DNA from: Aestuariimicrobium kwangyangense DSM 21549
GTDB taxonomy: Bacteria > Actinomycetota > Actinomycetes > Propionibacteriales > Propionibacteriaceae
Assembly: GCF_000421525.1 (NCBI RefSeq)
Contig: NZ_ATXE01000001.1
Coordinates: forward strand, 558,001 to 622,000
Length of the DNA stretch: 64,000 bases
Reading direction: 5' to 3'
The notes below the pieces were generated by a model that was not told the origin of the DNA, ran no database searches, and worked only from the letters and a program-made list of their open reading frames with translations. Made by a program: the position numbers and the translations under genes. Positions within the stretch are counted from its first letter, which is position 1, and every line of letters starts with the position of its first letter. Below, in pieces: positions 1 through 13,993 of the stretch.

Positions 1-675
1 GCGCCCGGCCCACTGCAGCATCTCGAGGTCGTTGAACCCGTCACCGATGGCGAGCACGTCTGCGCGGTCGACACCCAGGTCGTCGGCCACCTGCGCCAGG
101 CCCGAGGCCTTGTTGACGCCCAGCGGCGCGATGTCGAGCCAGGTCGACCAGCCGATGGCGTAGCTGACCCCGTGCAGGCCCACGTGTTGGGCCAACTCCT
201 CGAACTCCTCGATGGGGGCATCGGGGTCGCGGATCACCACGCGGCTGGCGGGCTCGGCGCACAGCTGCTCCACCGACTCGATGATCATCTCGCCCTGCAG
301 GTCCCCGTCGGGAAAGGGCTTGGTGATGCGGTAACCGGTGCCGATCACCTCGACGGCGATGGCCGCGTTGGGCGCCAGTTCGTTGACCCGCCGGATCACG
401 GGCCCCGGGTCGAAGGTCTGCACGACGCGCAGGTCGAAGGGTGGGTAGTGCACGACCACCGCCCCGTTGGAACTGACGTGGACGCCGCGGGGGAGCCCGA
501 GTTGGTGGACGACCGGCTCGGTCGAGAACCAGCCTCGTCCGGTGGCGAGCACGACGGGAACGCCGGCGTCGACCACGCGCCCGACCGCCTCCCTGACCGG
601 GTCGGGCAGCACACCGTCATGGGACAGCAGGGTGCCGTCGATGTCGAGGGCGACAAGGCGGGGGCGGAAGCTCAT
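1..675 (-). CDS. HAD-superfamily (Cof-type) phosphatase, partial
   Basis: The 225 visible codons begin at ATG 675 and run off the left edge, so the C-terminus is missing. Residues 11-15 read DIDGT, the HAD motif I with the aspartate nucleophile and acid/base, and close to the edge there is GDGFND, the motif IV that binds Mg2+. The Cof/YidA-type cap between them fits sugar-phosphate or cofactor phosphatases acting in the cytoplasm, but the substrate cannot be read from sequence. The start is supported by a -10-like CAGGCT six bases upstream of ATG, suggesting a leaderless mRNA. It lies 97 bp beyond the end of the carboxylase gene on the same strand. I see no terminator in that gap. Confidence 0.88.
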   Translation of the reverse strand, partial: MSFRPRLVALDIDGTLLSHDGVLPDPVREAVGRVVDAGVPVVLATGRGWFSTEPVVHQLGLPRGVHVSSNGAVVVHYPPFDLRVVQTFDPGPVIRRVNELAPNAAIAVEVIGTGYRITKPFPDGDLQGEMIIESVEQLCAEPASRVVIRDPDAPIEEFEELAQHVGLHGVSYAIGWSTWLDIAPLGVNKASGLAQVADDLGVDRADVLAIGDGFNDLEMLQWAGR

Positions 676-772
676 GGACCCAGCCTGCCAGTCGTTGCGG
701 CATGCACCACATCGGCCCGTGTGGCCCGGACCCGAACTTTCGGTGACACGCCCATGTCAACGCTCCGCGCGA

Positions 773-6328
<5,556 letters not shown>

Positions 6329-6418
6329 GGGTACGTCCTGAGGATGGGCGAATGGGTCACCCTGACGCTACGGCCAAGTGGGTGTCGGGGGTGGGATGCT
6401 CGCTCAGGACTTCACCGA

Positions 6419-6446
6419 CGGATTTTGTGGGGTTCCCACAAATCCG
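6419..6446 (-). terminator. Hairpin downstream of the WhiB-like gene
   Basis: An inverted repeat pairing CGGATTTTGTGGG with CCCACAAATCCG, with one bulged T and a very short loop, starts just past the WhiB stop codon. It has no T-run, as is common for terminators in GC-rich actinobacteria. The rest of the 124-bp gap shows nothing further. Confidence 0.5.
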
Positions 6447-6452
6447 GCTCGG

Positions 6453-7016
6453 TCAGGCGGCGGATCGCTCGCGCCGGTTCGAGCGCTCCACGACGTCACG
6501 GTGGGCTTGGAGCACCTGCTCGACCGAGGGCCTCACCGACTGCAGCGTGGCTGTCGGCTCGGGCGCGTCGGCGGCGCGAGCCTTGCGCAGGTGCCGCTTG
6601 ACCGTGGAGAGCGAGCAGCCGAGTCGACGCGCGATCGAGTCGAGCGATTCGTACGGGTTGGCATTGCGGAGCCGGATGACCTCTTCGTGGTCGATCTGCC
6701 GATTGGGGGTGGTGACGCCGGCCAGGGTGTCGAGGTCCTGGGCTGCCACTCGGACGCCGAGTCGGGCACGGATCTCTGCCCGCTGCCGTTGGGTGGTGCC
6801 GGCGACGAACCCGGCCACATCGTGGTCGACGACTGCTGTGTAGAGGCAGTCGGCCATCAGGGGGCAAGCCGCGCAGGCACGTTCCGCCCGGCGGATCAGC
6901 AGGTTCTGCTGCTTGCGGGCCTCGGCCCCGGTGACGGTCCCGTCCTCGAGGAGGGGGTGCTGGAAGACCTTGGGCATGGTCGCGCAGGCGGGGGCGGTGA
7001 TCGCGGTGGTGCTCAT
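6453..7016 (-). CDS. WhiB-like iron-sulfur protein with C-terminal HTH
   Basis: 187 residues. Cysteines at 11, 48, 51 and 57 give C-x36-C-x2-C-x5-C, the WhiB-type [4Fe-4S] ligand set with an unusually long first spacing. The family's G-[VI]-W-G-G turn is replaced by GFVAGT (after residue 65). Residues ~108-145 form a second module that reads as a sigma-region-4/LuxR-like helix-turn-helix (HEEVIRLR, SLDSIARRLGCSLSTVKRHL). Classical WhiB proteins are 80-130 residues, bind sigma factor region 4 and lack such an HTH, so this may be a DNA-binding redox or NO sensor that acts on its own. It stands between the carboxylase gene and a long non-coding stretch. The role is inferred from family only. Confidence 0.82.
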   Translation of the reverse strand: MSTTAITAPACATMPKVFQHPLLEDGTVTGAEARKQQNLLIRRAERACAACPLMADCLYTAVVDHDVAGFVAGTTQRQRAEIRARLGVRVAAQDLDTLAGVTTPNRQIDHEEVIRLRNANPYESLDSIARRLGCSLSTVKRHLRKARAADAPEPTATLQSVRPSVEQVLQAHRDVVERSNRRERSAA

Positions 7017-7748
7017 CAGTGGTCCAACTTTCTTTCCCTGACCTGACCCCAGCGTGGGCGATGCTCAGTGGGACAGATCCTTCTTCCATGGGCGTTCAAT
7101 GCCTCGTGTGACGAATCCATTGGCCCTCCGGTTCCCCCGGAAAGTGCCCGGGTTCAACCCTTGCAGAGGGCGCCCGAACCGGCCATGGCTAGCGGTGACG
7201 TGCGTGACTCAACTTCTCTGTGCGCCCTTGCCCAGACCGTCTGAGTAGGTGCACAAGTGGCACTGAGTACCGCTACCTATATTGCTTCAATGCTGAATTC
7301 TGCAGCCGTGAACCAATGGCGTGGAGGTGCGGCCAGGACTCGGTCGGCATGAATGCTGCATGAACGGACGGCTCTGTTTGATCGCGTTGAACGACTGCCC
7401 TTCTGCTACGTCTTGTCGTAGACGTCTGACGCGCGACACGATTCAGGGCCAGACCTCCATGTTCGTGGGCTTTGACGGGCGGCGGACGGCCCCGGCATGG
7501 GCTCGGACGTGCTGCCCACGGGCAGTTCTTCCCCATCGCTTGACAGTCCCCGCGGTGCGGGTGAGGGTGAGGGAATGCATTCCCAACAATGAACTGGCGT
7601 GGAAATCTCGGTTCCGTTCAGAATCGCGCGGATCGTCGAGACCCATACCGTCATTGTGTCCTTGGGGGGAGGGTCTGACGCCGTCGTCGTGTGCTCCTCT
7701 GCCGCGGTGGCGACCTCTGGATGCTGGTCGGCGACGTCGCCGAGGGGC
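7017..7748. other. Long intergenic region without a convincing gene
   Basis: About 730 bp lies between the divergent WhiB-like and GxGYxYP genes. Open frames here have no recognisable protein signatures, poor third-position GC bias and no good ribosome sites. Base composition is less GC-rich around 7250-7450. TATATT at 7278-7283 could be a -10 element but no good -35 accompanies it. A GC-rich self-complementary GGCGACGTCGCC sits at 7730-7741. Confidence 0.5.
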
Positions 7749-7770
7749 GACGTCACACCGATGTGATGTC
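7749..7770. promoter_or_regulatory. Inverted repeat, candidate operator of the GxGYxYP gene
   Basis: GACGTCACA, a 4-base spacer CCGA, then TGTGATGTC: nine-base arms with one mismatch, 37 bases before the start codon at 7808 and just upstream of its ribosome site. The size fits a dimeric HTH regulator such as a LacI or GntR family member. No regulator gene is adjacent, so the assignment is a guess from structure and position. Confidence 0.4.
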
Positions 7771-7807
7771 AACCACGGACCATCCCACCACCACAGGAGA
7801 AACATCC

Positions 7808-9925
7808 ATGCAGGTTCATCGCCGCTCCATTCTTTCCGCGGGAATTGGTGCCACAGCACTGTCGCTCGCCGGTCACATTGCCGGTGCCCCACCCGCCCAT
7901 GCGGGTCCACAGCCGTCCACCGGCATCAGCTGGCCGCAGGGTCAGGTGTTCCCCACCTTCGCCAAGGCGAAGAAGGTCGTGATCGCAGACGCCACCAGAC
8001 TGGACGGGTTCGACCGGTTGCTGCTGACGAGCCTGCAGGGGGTCATCAACGCCCGGGTACCCGAGATCTACCTGATCGTCGACCCGGTGGACCGCACCTG
8101 GGTGGCGAACCTGCCCGTGACCACGTCCTCCGTCGCTGATCCCATGTCACTGGTGTCCCGCTACCGCGACCGGGTGAACGGTGCGATCGTGTACGACCTC
8201 GCTGCTCCGGACACCATCAACCTCGCCACCACCATGGCTGGACTCAAGGGTTGCGTGGTGGCGTCGGCGGCACAGGCAGAGGCCCACCAGTTGCCGATCG
8301 TCACCGACCTGCGGGGTCAGTTCGCCGATGACCCAGCGGCCATCCATGAGTGGCAGATGGCCAATCTGTGGCCGCAGTGCACCCACCGCGTCCTGGTCGG
8401 GTTGCCGCCCGCCACCACCGTTGAGGTCGCCGATGTCACCTGGACGGAGGTGGCGCGGGAGGGAAACGAAGTGCGCGACTCCTCGAATCGGAAGGTGTAC
8501 ACGTTCGACCTCTCTGCCCATTTGTCGGGCAGTGAACTGTTCGTGAAGTTCTCGGACTCGTTCCCGACAGACGGATGGGGAGCCTCCGTCCACAGTGTGA
8601 CAGCGCTCGCGAACGGCGCCACCATCGCATCCTTCACCCCCGGGTCGGATGAGGAGGCGAGTCATCTCTTCGATGGTGCGCACAGCCAACTGGGGGGCAG
8701 CAGCAATCGCTTTGCCGATGGCAACAATTACTTCATCTACCGATTCGCGATTCCTGCCGGCACGACGTCGTTCGTTCTCGAGGTCGACCTCGAGAACGAG
8801 TACGTCGTCTCCACCACGGCGACAGCGCCGACCCGACTCGAGCCGTTCGCGCAGTTCCGCGACTTCGCCGTCGCCACCAAGGCCCTGGTGTCGTGGCTGC
8901 CACCGTCGGGCGACAGTGGTTCACAGTTCGCGGACCTGCTCAACCGCGTCGAGCCCGGCAGTGCCTACGCGGGGTGGTTCTCCAACGACGTCTCGGGCGA
9001 GTGGTCGGGAGTCCAACTCTGCAGTGAGCACGGCGTCGTCGTGGTGGCAGCGGACTTCTATGCCAACGCCAGCGTGCTGTCAGGAATCCAGGTCAGCACG
9101 AAGGCGTCCCCGTCCAGGCGCACCACCCCGTCGGTGCGCAACACCACCTATCTGACGCTCACCATCGGGGAGGGCGACAACGTCCAGTACTGCCAGCGCC
9201 GCATGCGTGACCTTTGGGACGACCCGGGGCGCGGTCGCGCGCCCATGAACTGGACGGTCTCACCCCTGTTGGCCGAGATCGGTCCGGCCCTGCTCCGCCA
9301 CTACCAGCAGACGGCGACGACCAGTGACCTGCTGGTGTGTGGCCCCTCCGGGGCCGGCTACACCTACGGTGACTCGTGGCCACAGGACGCGCTGGACACC
9401 TACACGACCATGTCGGGACGCTCCATGGCGGCGACCGGGCTCGACATCGTCTACGCCTACTCCACGCCGAACTCGTCGGGCTTCCCGAAGCTGCCCGACT
9501 GGGTCGTCCAGTCCTATGCGCGCAACACCAACCTGCGCGGAATCATCCAGACCGACGAGCACGGCCGCTACAGCGAGCCGGGCGCGTCCGTGCCCCTGAT
9601 CGGCACCCTGTGGCCGCAGGGGAGCCCCGCCGACTACAAGCAGGGGCTGCTGGACCATATCTCGGCCATGGGCGGCACCAGCGATCAACCCCTGTTCATC
9701 GCGGGCCTGGTCAACGCCTGGCAGTGGACGCCCTACGACATCTGGACCCTCGTGCGGTCGCTGCCCTCGTCCATCGAGGTCGTGCTCGCCGACCGCTTCT
9801 TCGACCTGTTCGCCCAGACCCGCCAGCGGGCGACCACTCCGGCCGCCCAGAAGGTGACGGTGACCTCGTCGGCCAAACCCCACGGCTCGTCCAGCGCGGC
9901 GCCGACACCCGGCCCCAAGCGCTGA
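7808..9925 (+). CDS. Tat-exported GxGYxYP-family protein (putative glycoside hydrolase)
   Basis: 705 residues. The start ATG 7808 is preceded by AGGAGA at seven-base spacing and gives a classic signal: HRRSILSAGIG then a hydrophobic stretch ending ...PAHA-GP, i.e. a twin-arginine (Tat) signal. An in-frame ATG 117 bp upstream would bury this signal and is rejected. The mature N-terminus has LTSLQGVINARVPEIYLIV, typical of the GxGYxYP N-terminal domain, and residues ~513-527 hold the name-giving motif as GAGYTYGDSWP. Residues ~200-350 insert a beta-rich, carbohydrate-binding-like segment. Family members are thought to act on polysaccharides, but biochemical data are sparse. It stands alone with no transporter or other hydrolase beside it, so the substrate is unknown. 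Confidence 0.8.
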   Translation: MQVHRRSILSAGIGATALSLAGHIAGAPPAHAGPQPSTGISWPQGQVFPTFAKAKKVVIADATRLDGFDRLLLTSLQGVINARVPEIYLIVDPVDRTWVANLPVTTSSVADPMSLVSRYRDRVNGAIVYDLAAPDTINLATTMAGLKGCVVASAAQAEAHQLPIVTDLRGQFADDPAAIHEWQMANLWPQCTHRVLVGLPPATTVEVADVTWTEVAREGNEVRDSSNRKVYTFDLSAHLSGSELFVKFSDSFPTDGWGASVHSVTALANGATIASFTPGSDEEASHLFDGAHSQLGGSSNRFADGNNYFIYRFAIPAGTTSFVLEVDLENEYVVSTTATAPTRLEPFAQFRDFAVATKALVSWLPPSGDSGSQFADLLNRVEPGSAYAGWFSNDVSGEWSGVQLCSEHGVVVVAADFYANASVLSGIQVSTKASPSRRTTPSVRNTTYLTLTIGEGDNVQYCQRRMRDLWDDPGRGRAPMNWTVSPLLAEIGPALLRHYQQTATTSDLLVCGPSGAGYTYGDSWPQDALDTYTTMSGRSMAATGLDIVYAYSTPNSSGFPKLPDWVVQSYARNTNLRGIIQTDEHGRYSEPGASVPLIGTLWPQGSPADYKQGLLDHISAMGGTSDQPLFIAGLVNAWQWTPYDIWTLVRSLPSSIEVVLADRFFDLFAQTRQRATTPAAQKVTVTSSAKPHGSSSAAPTPGPKR

Positions 9926-9954
9926 GGAAGTCGGCACCGCATCGACGACCCATC

Positions 9955-9988
9955 GCGGCCGGTGGCTGCCAGCTTCGCCACCGGCCGC
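9955..9988 (+). terminator. Strong stem-loop after the GxGYxYP gene
   Basis: A perfect 12-bp stem (GCGGCCGGTGGC with GCCACCGGCCGC) and 10-base loop 30 bp past the stop codon. No T-run follows, which is common at actinobacterial terminators. Confidence 0.65.
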
Positions 9989-10011
9989 ACTGGGGCCGTC
10001 ACCCCCACCGA

Positions 10012-10037
10012 AAACCGGTTTAGTGGGAGGTCCTCCC
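10012..10037 (+). promoter_or_regulatory. Two adjacent palindromes before the ABC exporter
   Basis: AAACCGGTTT (10012-10021) is a perfect 10-bp palindrome, followed immediately by GGGAGGTCCTCCC (10025-10037), symmetric about a central T. A TAGGCT hexamer at 10043-10048 is a plausible -10 for the gene starting at 10059. The palindromes therefore lie in the -35/operator zone and could bind a repressor. No regulator gene is adjacent. Confidence 0.4.
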
Positions 10038-10058
10038 GCCCTTAGGCTTGACCCCGTC

Positions 10059-12032
10059 ATGGAGACCTTCCCGCCGCGGATTCACGCGTATGGGCTGCCC
10101 TCGGTCGCAGCCAACCCCACCCCTCGTCCCCTTCCCACAGCGGATGAGCGCCCCGACGTCCGCTCACCCCTGCGATTCCTGCTCTGGTTCCTGGGCAGGC
10201 AGTGGAAGATCCTCGTCCTGTCGGCGCTCAGCTCGGTGCTGTGGTTCGGTTCGTCCGCCATCACCCCGTGGATGTTCGGACGAGCCGTCGACACCGGTAT
10301 CGGCCAGCGTGACCTCCCAGCTGCGCTCGGCTGGGCAGGCTGGATGCTGCTGGCCGTCTCGATCGGCGTGTTCTTCGGTGTCTTCGGGCACACCATCGTG
10401 GTGGCTGGTTGGGTCGTGTCCATCTACCGCACCGTCGGGCTGATCAGCCGACGTGCACTGTCGATGGGTCACGTGCTGCCCCGGCGCACCCCCACCGGGG
10501 AGGTGCTCTCGGTGGCCGGCGGTGACGCCGACACCTTCGGTGCCACCCAGGAAGTGCTCACCCGCGCCATCGGGGCAGTCTCCGCCTTCATCTTCGTGAC
10601 CGTGCTGGTGTTGGGGGAGTCCCCCAAGCTGGGTCTGGTCGTGCTGGTCGCAGCGCCGCTGCTGGTGGGCGCCGCAGCACCCTTCCTGCGCCCCCTGCAG
10701 GCGGCCCGCACCAAGGAGCGCACCCGCTCGTCGGAGCTCACCGGCATGGCCACCGACATCGTCGCGGGACTGCGCATCCTGCGCGGTATCGGCGGCGAGA
10801 AGACCTTCGGCGACAACTACGTGCGCCAGTCGCAGCACGTGCGTCGGGCCGGCGTCGAGGCCGGCGCCTGGCAGTCGGCCGTCGACGCGCTGGCCACCCT
10901 GCTGGGTGGACTGCTGCTGGTGCTGTTGACCTGGCTGGGCGTGCGGGAGGTGCTGGCCGGAGCGTTGTCGGTGGGCCAGCTGATCAGCTTCTTCGGCTAC
11001 GCCGTCTATCTCGTGTGGCCCGTCTACACCATGTACGAGTTCGTGCAGAAGTGGGTACAGGGTCTGGTCGCTGCCAAGAAGACCGTCGTGGTGCTCGGCC
11101 AGAGCGCCCCGTGGAAGGCAGGCACCGACACCGTCGAACTGCCCCGCGATGCGGTCATCAAGGACGAACAGTCGACCTTCCTGGCCCAGCCGGGACAGTT
11201 GACCGTGGTCGTCTCGTCGCTGCCCGACGACTCCGCTGCCCTGGCCGACCGGATCGGTCGCTACCTCACCGGCAGTGAGGACCCCGTCAGCCACGAGATC
11301 GACGAGAACCTCAAGGGACGAGCCGCCAAGCGCGCCCGGGCCGAGAAGGCCGCCGAACTGGCGGCCCTTGCCCAGGCCGACGAGGAGCGGGCCAATCGTC
11401 CGTGGGGAGTGACCTACGACGGCATCGACGTCTCGCGCTTCGACCTCGCCGAGTTCCGCCGCCGCGTGTTGGTGAGCGACACCTCCGCGATGATCTTCGC
11501 CGGCACCCTGCAGCAACTGGTCGACCCGCTGGGGCGAGCGACCCGCGAGCAGGCGGAGGAAGCCCTGCGCGTGGCATCGGCCGAGGACGTCTACGACCTG
11601 GTTCCCGGCGGCTGGCAGGGCCGCATCGACGAGCGGGGACGAGGCCTCTCCGGTGGCCAGCGCCAGCGGCTGGTGCTGGCCCGCGCACTGCTCGCCGACC
11701 CCGAGGTGCTCGTGATGGTCGAGCCCACCTCGGCCGTCGACGCGCACACCGAGGCCCGGATCGCCACCCGCCTGGCAGAGGCCCGCCGCGGTCGCACCAC
11801 GATCATCACCACGGTGTCGCCGCTGGTGCTGCACGTGGCCGACGAGGTGGTCTTCATGGTGGACGGGGTCTGTGTCGAACGTGGCACCCACCACGACCTG
11901 ATGCAGCACTCCCCGGCCTACCGCAGCGTCGTCGAGCGGGGCATCGACGACGACCCGGCCGCCATCGAGCACCCCCTCCGCGACCACGCCCTTCTCCCGA
12001 CCCCTTCCGGGGCAGTGCAGGACCACTCATGA
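10059..12032 (+). CDS. ABC exporter half-transporter with degenerate nucleotide-binding domain
   Basis: 657 residues: an ABCB-type six-helix membrane domain (residues ~40-325) and a C-terminal nucleotide-binding domain. The domain is badly degraded on one face. No GxxGxGK[ST] P-loop is present; the region where it belongs reads GQLTVVVSSLPDDSAALADR. The Walker B is VLVMVEPTSAVDA, with Val in place of the Mg-binding Asp before the Glu, and the switch histidine is replaced (TTVSPL instead of a typical AHRL). The signature LSGGQRQR (~530-537) is intact. A charged Ala/Lys/Glu-rich insertion follows the former P-loop region. It overlaps the next gene by 4 bp. ATG 10059 is chosen over an upstream in-frame start because the palindromes and -10 lie between them. 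Substrate unknown. Confidence 0.87.
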   Translation: METFPPRIHAYGLPSVAANPTPRPLPTADERPDVRSPLRFLLWFLGRQWKILVLSALSSVLWFGSSAITPWMFGRAVDTGIGQRDLPAALGWAGWMLLAVSIGVFFGVFGHTIVVAGWVVSIYRTVGLISRRALSMGHVLPRRTPTGEVLSVAGGDADTFGATQEVLTRAIGAVSAFIFVTVLVLGESPKLGLVVLVAAPLLVGAAAPFLRPLQAARTKERTRSSELTGMATDIVAGLRILRGIGGEKTFGDNYVRQSQHVRRAGVEAGAWQSAVDALATLLGGLLLVLLTWLGVREVLAGALSVGQLISFFGYAVYLVWPVYTMYEFVQKWVQGLVAAKKTVVVLGQSAPWKAGTDTVELPRDAVIKDEQSTFLAQPGQLTVVVSSLPDDSAALADRIGRYLTGSEDPVSHEIDENLKGRAAKRARAEKAAELAALAQADEERANRPWGVTYDGIDVSRFDLAEFRRRVLVSDTSAMIFAGTLQQLVDPLGRATREQAEEALRVASAEDVYDLVPGGWQGRIDERGRGLSGGQRQRLVLARALLADPEVLVMVEPTSAVDAHTEARIATRLAEARRGRTTIITTVSPLVLHVADEVVFMVDGVCVERGTHHDLMQHSPAYRSVVERGIDDDPAAIEHPLRDHALLPTPSGAVQDHS

Positions 12033-13993
12033 CCGCCACCGACAACCTCGTGATCGAGGGCCTCGCCGTGACCACCTTGGTCGACTCCGCAGAGACCTGG
12101 CTCGACCACACCGGCGACGACACCCGGGTCGACCCCTCACTCGACACCGACCACCGCGGGGCCGCGGTCGAGCGGTTGACGGCCTGGCGTGCCCGCCACC
12201 GGATGCGTCGCCAGTTGGCCGAGGCGGTGCTGGCCCGCCAGCGCAACCCCGAGCGCGGCCTGCCCGTGGCCAGCAACGAGCGGGTCTTCGCCTTCCTGCG
12301 CACCCTGGTCGCCAGCCGCAGACGGACGATCATCGCCCTGATCACGTTCTCCCTGCTCGCCGCAGTGGCCGGGCTGATCGTCCCCCGCATCCTGGGTGGT
12401 GTGGTCGACCGTGTCACCGGCGGCGACCCGACCCTGGCCTCGTCCCTGAACGGCATCTGCCTGGCGGCTGCCGGAGTCGTGCTCGTGCAGGGAGTGCTCA
12501 CCTACCTCACTCGCCTGATCACCACCGTGTTCGGCCAGGACCTGCTCTCGTCGGCCCGCGAGGAGGTCGTGCGCACCGTGCTCCGCCTGCCGTTGTCGCG
12601 CGTGGAGACCGCCGGCACCGGTGACCTGGTCACCCGAGTCACCCGGGACGTGTCGGCGATGGCCTCGGCGGCGCAGTGGGCCCTTCCGCAGTTCGTGACC
12701 ACCGTCGGCCTGGTCGGACTGACCCTGGTCGCCCTGTTCCTGAACTCACCGTTGCTGACCATCCCCACCCTGCTGGGCATGGCCCTGCTGTTCTTCACGG
12801 TGCGCACCTACCTCAAGCACGCCCTGGCGGGCTACATCGCCGAGGGCGACTCGTACTCGACCATCAACTCCACCCTCACCGAGTCGGTGGAGGGCGCGCG
12901 GACGGCCGAGGCTCTGGGCCTGCAGCGTCAGCGTGCCCGCCAGACCGACCTCGACGTCGAGGTATCGGCGCAGACCGAGCGCTACACCATGAGCCTGCGC
13001 AACCTGATGTTCCTCACCATGGACTATGCCTTCCAGGGTCCGCTCATCCTGGTCGTCGTGCTCGGCGCCGTCGGCTACACCCAGGGCTGGGTGACGCTGG
13101 GGCAGGTGACGGTGGCCGCCCTCTACCTGCAGCAACTGATCGGGCCCATGGACGTGCTGGTGCAGACCCTCGACCGGGCCCAGGTGGGCATGGCCTCGAC
13201 CACCCGACTGCTGGGCATCGCGGAGGTGCCGCAGGACCGCACCCCCTCCGGTGAGGAACCTCGTGACTCCCACCTGGTGGGCCGCGACCTGCGGTTCGCC
13301 TACCGCGAGGGTCATGACGTGTTGCACGGTGTCGACCTCGATCTGGTGCCCGGTGAACGGCTCGCGATCGTCGGGCCGTCCGGGTCGGGGAAGTCAACGT
13401 TGGGACGACTGCTGGCCGGCATCAACGGACCGCGCACCGGCGAGGTGACCGTGGGTGGGGCGAGCCTGATGGGGCTGCCGCTCGACCGGTTGCGCACCGA
13501 GGTGGCCCTGGTCACCCAGGAGCACCACGTCTTCGTCGGGACGATTCGCGACAACATCGTGCTGGCCCGCGAGACCACCGCCACCGAGGACGAGGTGCGC
13601 GAGGCGCTCGCTGCCGTCGACGCCCTCGAATGGGTGGAGCGGATGCCCCTCGGCATCACCACCAAGGTGGGGTCGGGCAACACCAGGCTCACCCCGGCCC
13701 AGGCCCAGCAGGTGGCGTTGGCCCGCCTGGTGATCGCCGACCCGCACACGCTGGTGCTCGACGAGGCCACCTCGCTGATCGACCCCCAGACCGCTCGTCA
13801 CCTCGAGGGTTCGATGTCCTCGCTGCTGACCGGACGAACCGTGGTCGCCATCGCCCACCGTCTGCACACCGCACACGACGCCGATCGGATCGCGGTGGTC
13901 ATCGACGGGAACATTGCCGAACTGGGTTCCCATGATGAGTTGATGGCCCTGGACGGGGAGTACGCCAAGCTCTGGCGGGCGTGGACGAGTTGA
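12029..13993 (+). CDS. ABC exporter half-transporter, catalytic partner
   Basis: 654 residues, starting at an ATGA overlap with the previous gene. After an ~80-residue cytoplasmic N-terminus comes a six-helix membrane domain and an intact ATP site: Walker A GPSGSGKST at 449-457, Walker B LVLDEATS near 574-580, and switch histidine in IAHRLH. The signature is degenerate, L554-T-P-A-Q instead of LSGGQ. This is exactly complementary to the partner: this subunit's Walker A/B should pair with the partner's LSGGQ to make the one working ATP site, while the other site is dead. Such asymmetric pairs are known in heterodimeric exporters (for example the TM287/288 and BmrCD type) for drugs, lipids or peptides. 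Cargo is not predictable. Confidence 0.9.
   Translation: MTATDNLVIEGLAVTTLVDSAETWLDHTGDDTRVDPSLDTDHRGAAVERLTAWRARHRMRRQLAEAVLARQRNPERGLPVASNERVFAFLRTLVASRRRTIIALITFSLLAAVAGLIVPRILGGVVDRVTGGDPTLASSLNGICLAAAGVVLVQGVLTYLTRLITTVFGQDLLSSAREEVVRTVLRLPLSRVETAGTGDLVTRVTRDVSAMASAAQWALPQFVTTVGLVGLTLVALFLNSPLLTIPTLLGMALLFFTVRTYLKHALAGYIAEGDSYSTINSTLTESVEGARTAEALGLQRQRARQTDLDVEVSAQTERYTMSLRNLMFLTMDYAFQGPLILVVVLGAVGYTQGWVTLGQVTVAALYLQQLIGPMDVLVQTLDRAQVGMASTTRLLGIAEVPQDRTPSGEEPRDSHLVGRDLRFAYREGHDVLHGVDLDLVPGERLAIVGPSGSGKSTLGRLLAGINGPRTGEVTVGGASLMGLPLDRLRTEVALVTQEHHVFVGTIRDNIVLARETTATEDEVREALAAVDALEWVERMPLGITTKVGSGNTRLTPAQAQQVALARLVIADPHTLVLDEATSLIDPQTARHLEGSMSSLLTGRTVVAIAHRLHTAHDADRIAVVIDGNIAELGSHDELMALDGEYAKLWRAWTS

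Noticed and set aside
7054-7248. 64-codon frame in the gap after WhiB
   Set aside because: No ribosome site, no leaderless promoter and no protein signature.
7758-7770. CRP/GlxR-type TGTGA-N6-TCACA site
   Set aside because: The arms are in the opposite order (TCACA-N4-TGTGA), so it is not the consensus; kept only as an unassigned inverted repeat.
10164-12026. 620-codon frame antisense to the first ABC subunit
   Set aside because: Composition is that of reverse-complement coding sequence; the sense strand has clear transporter motifs.
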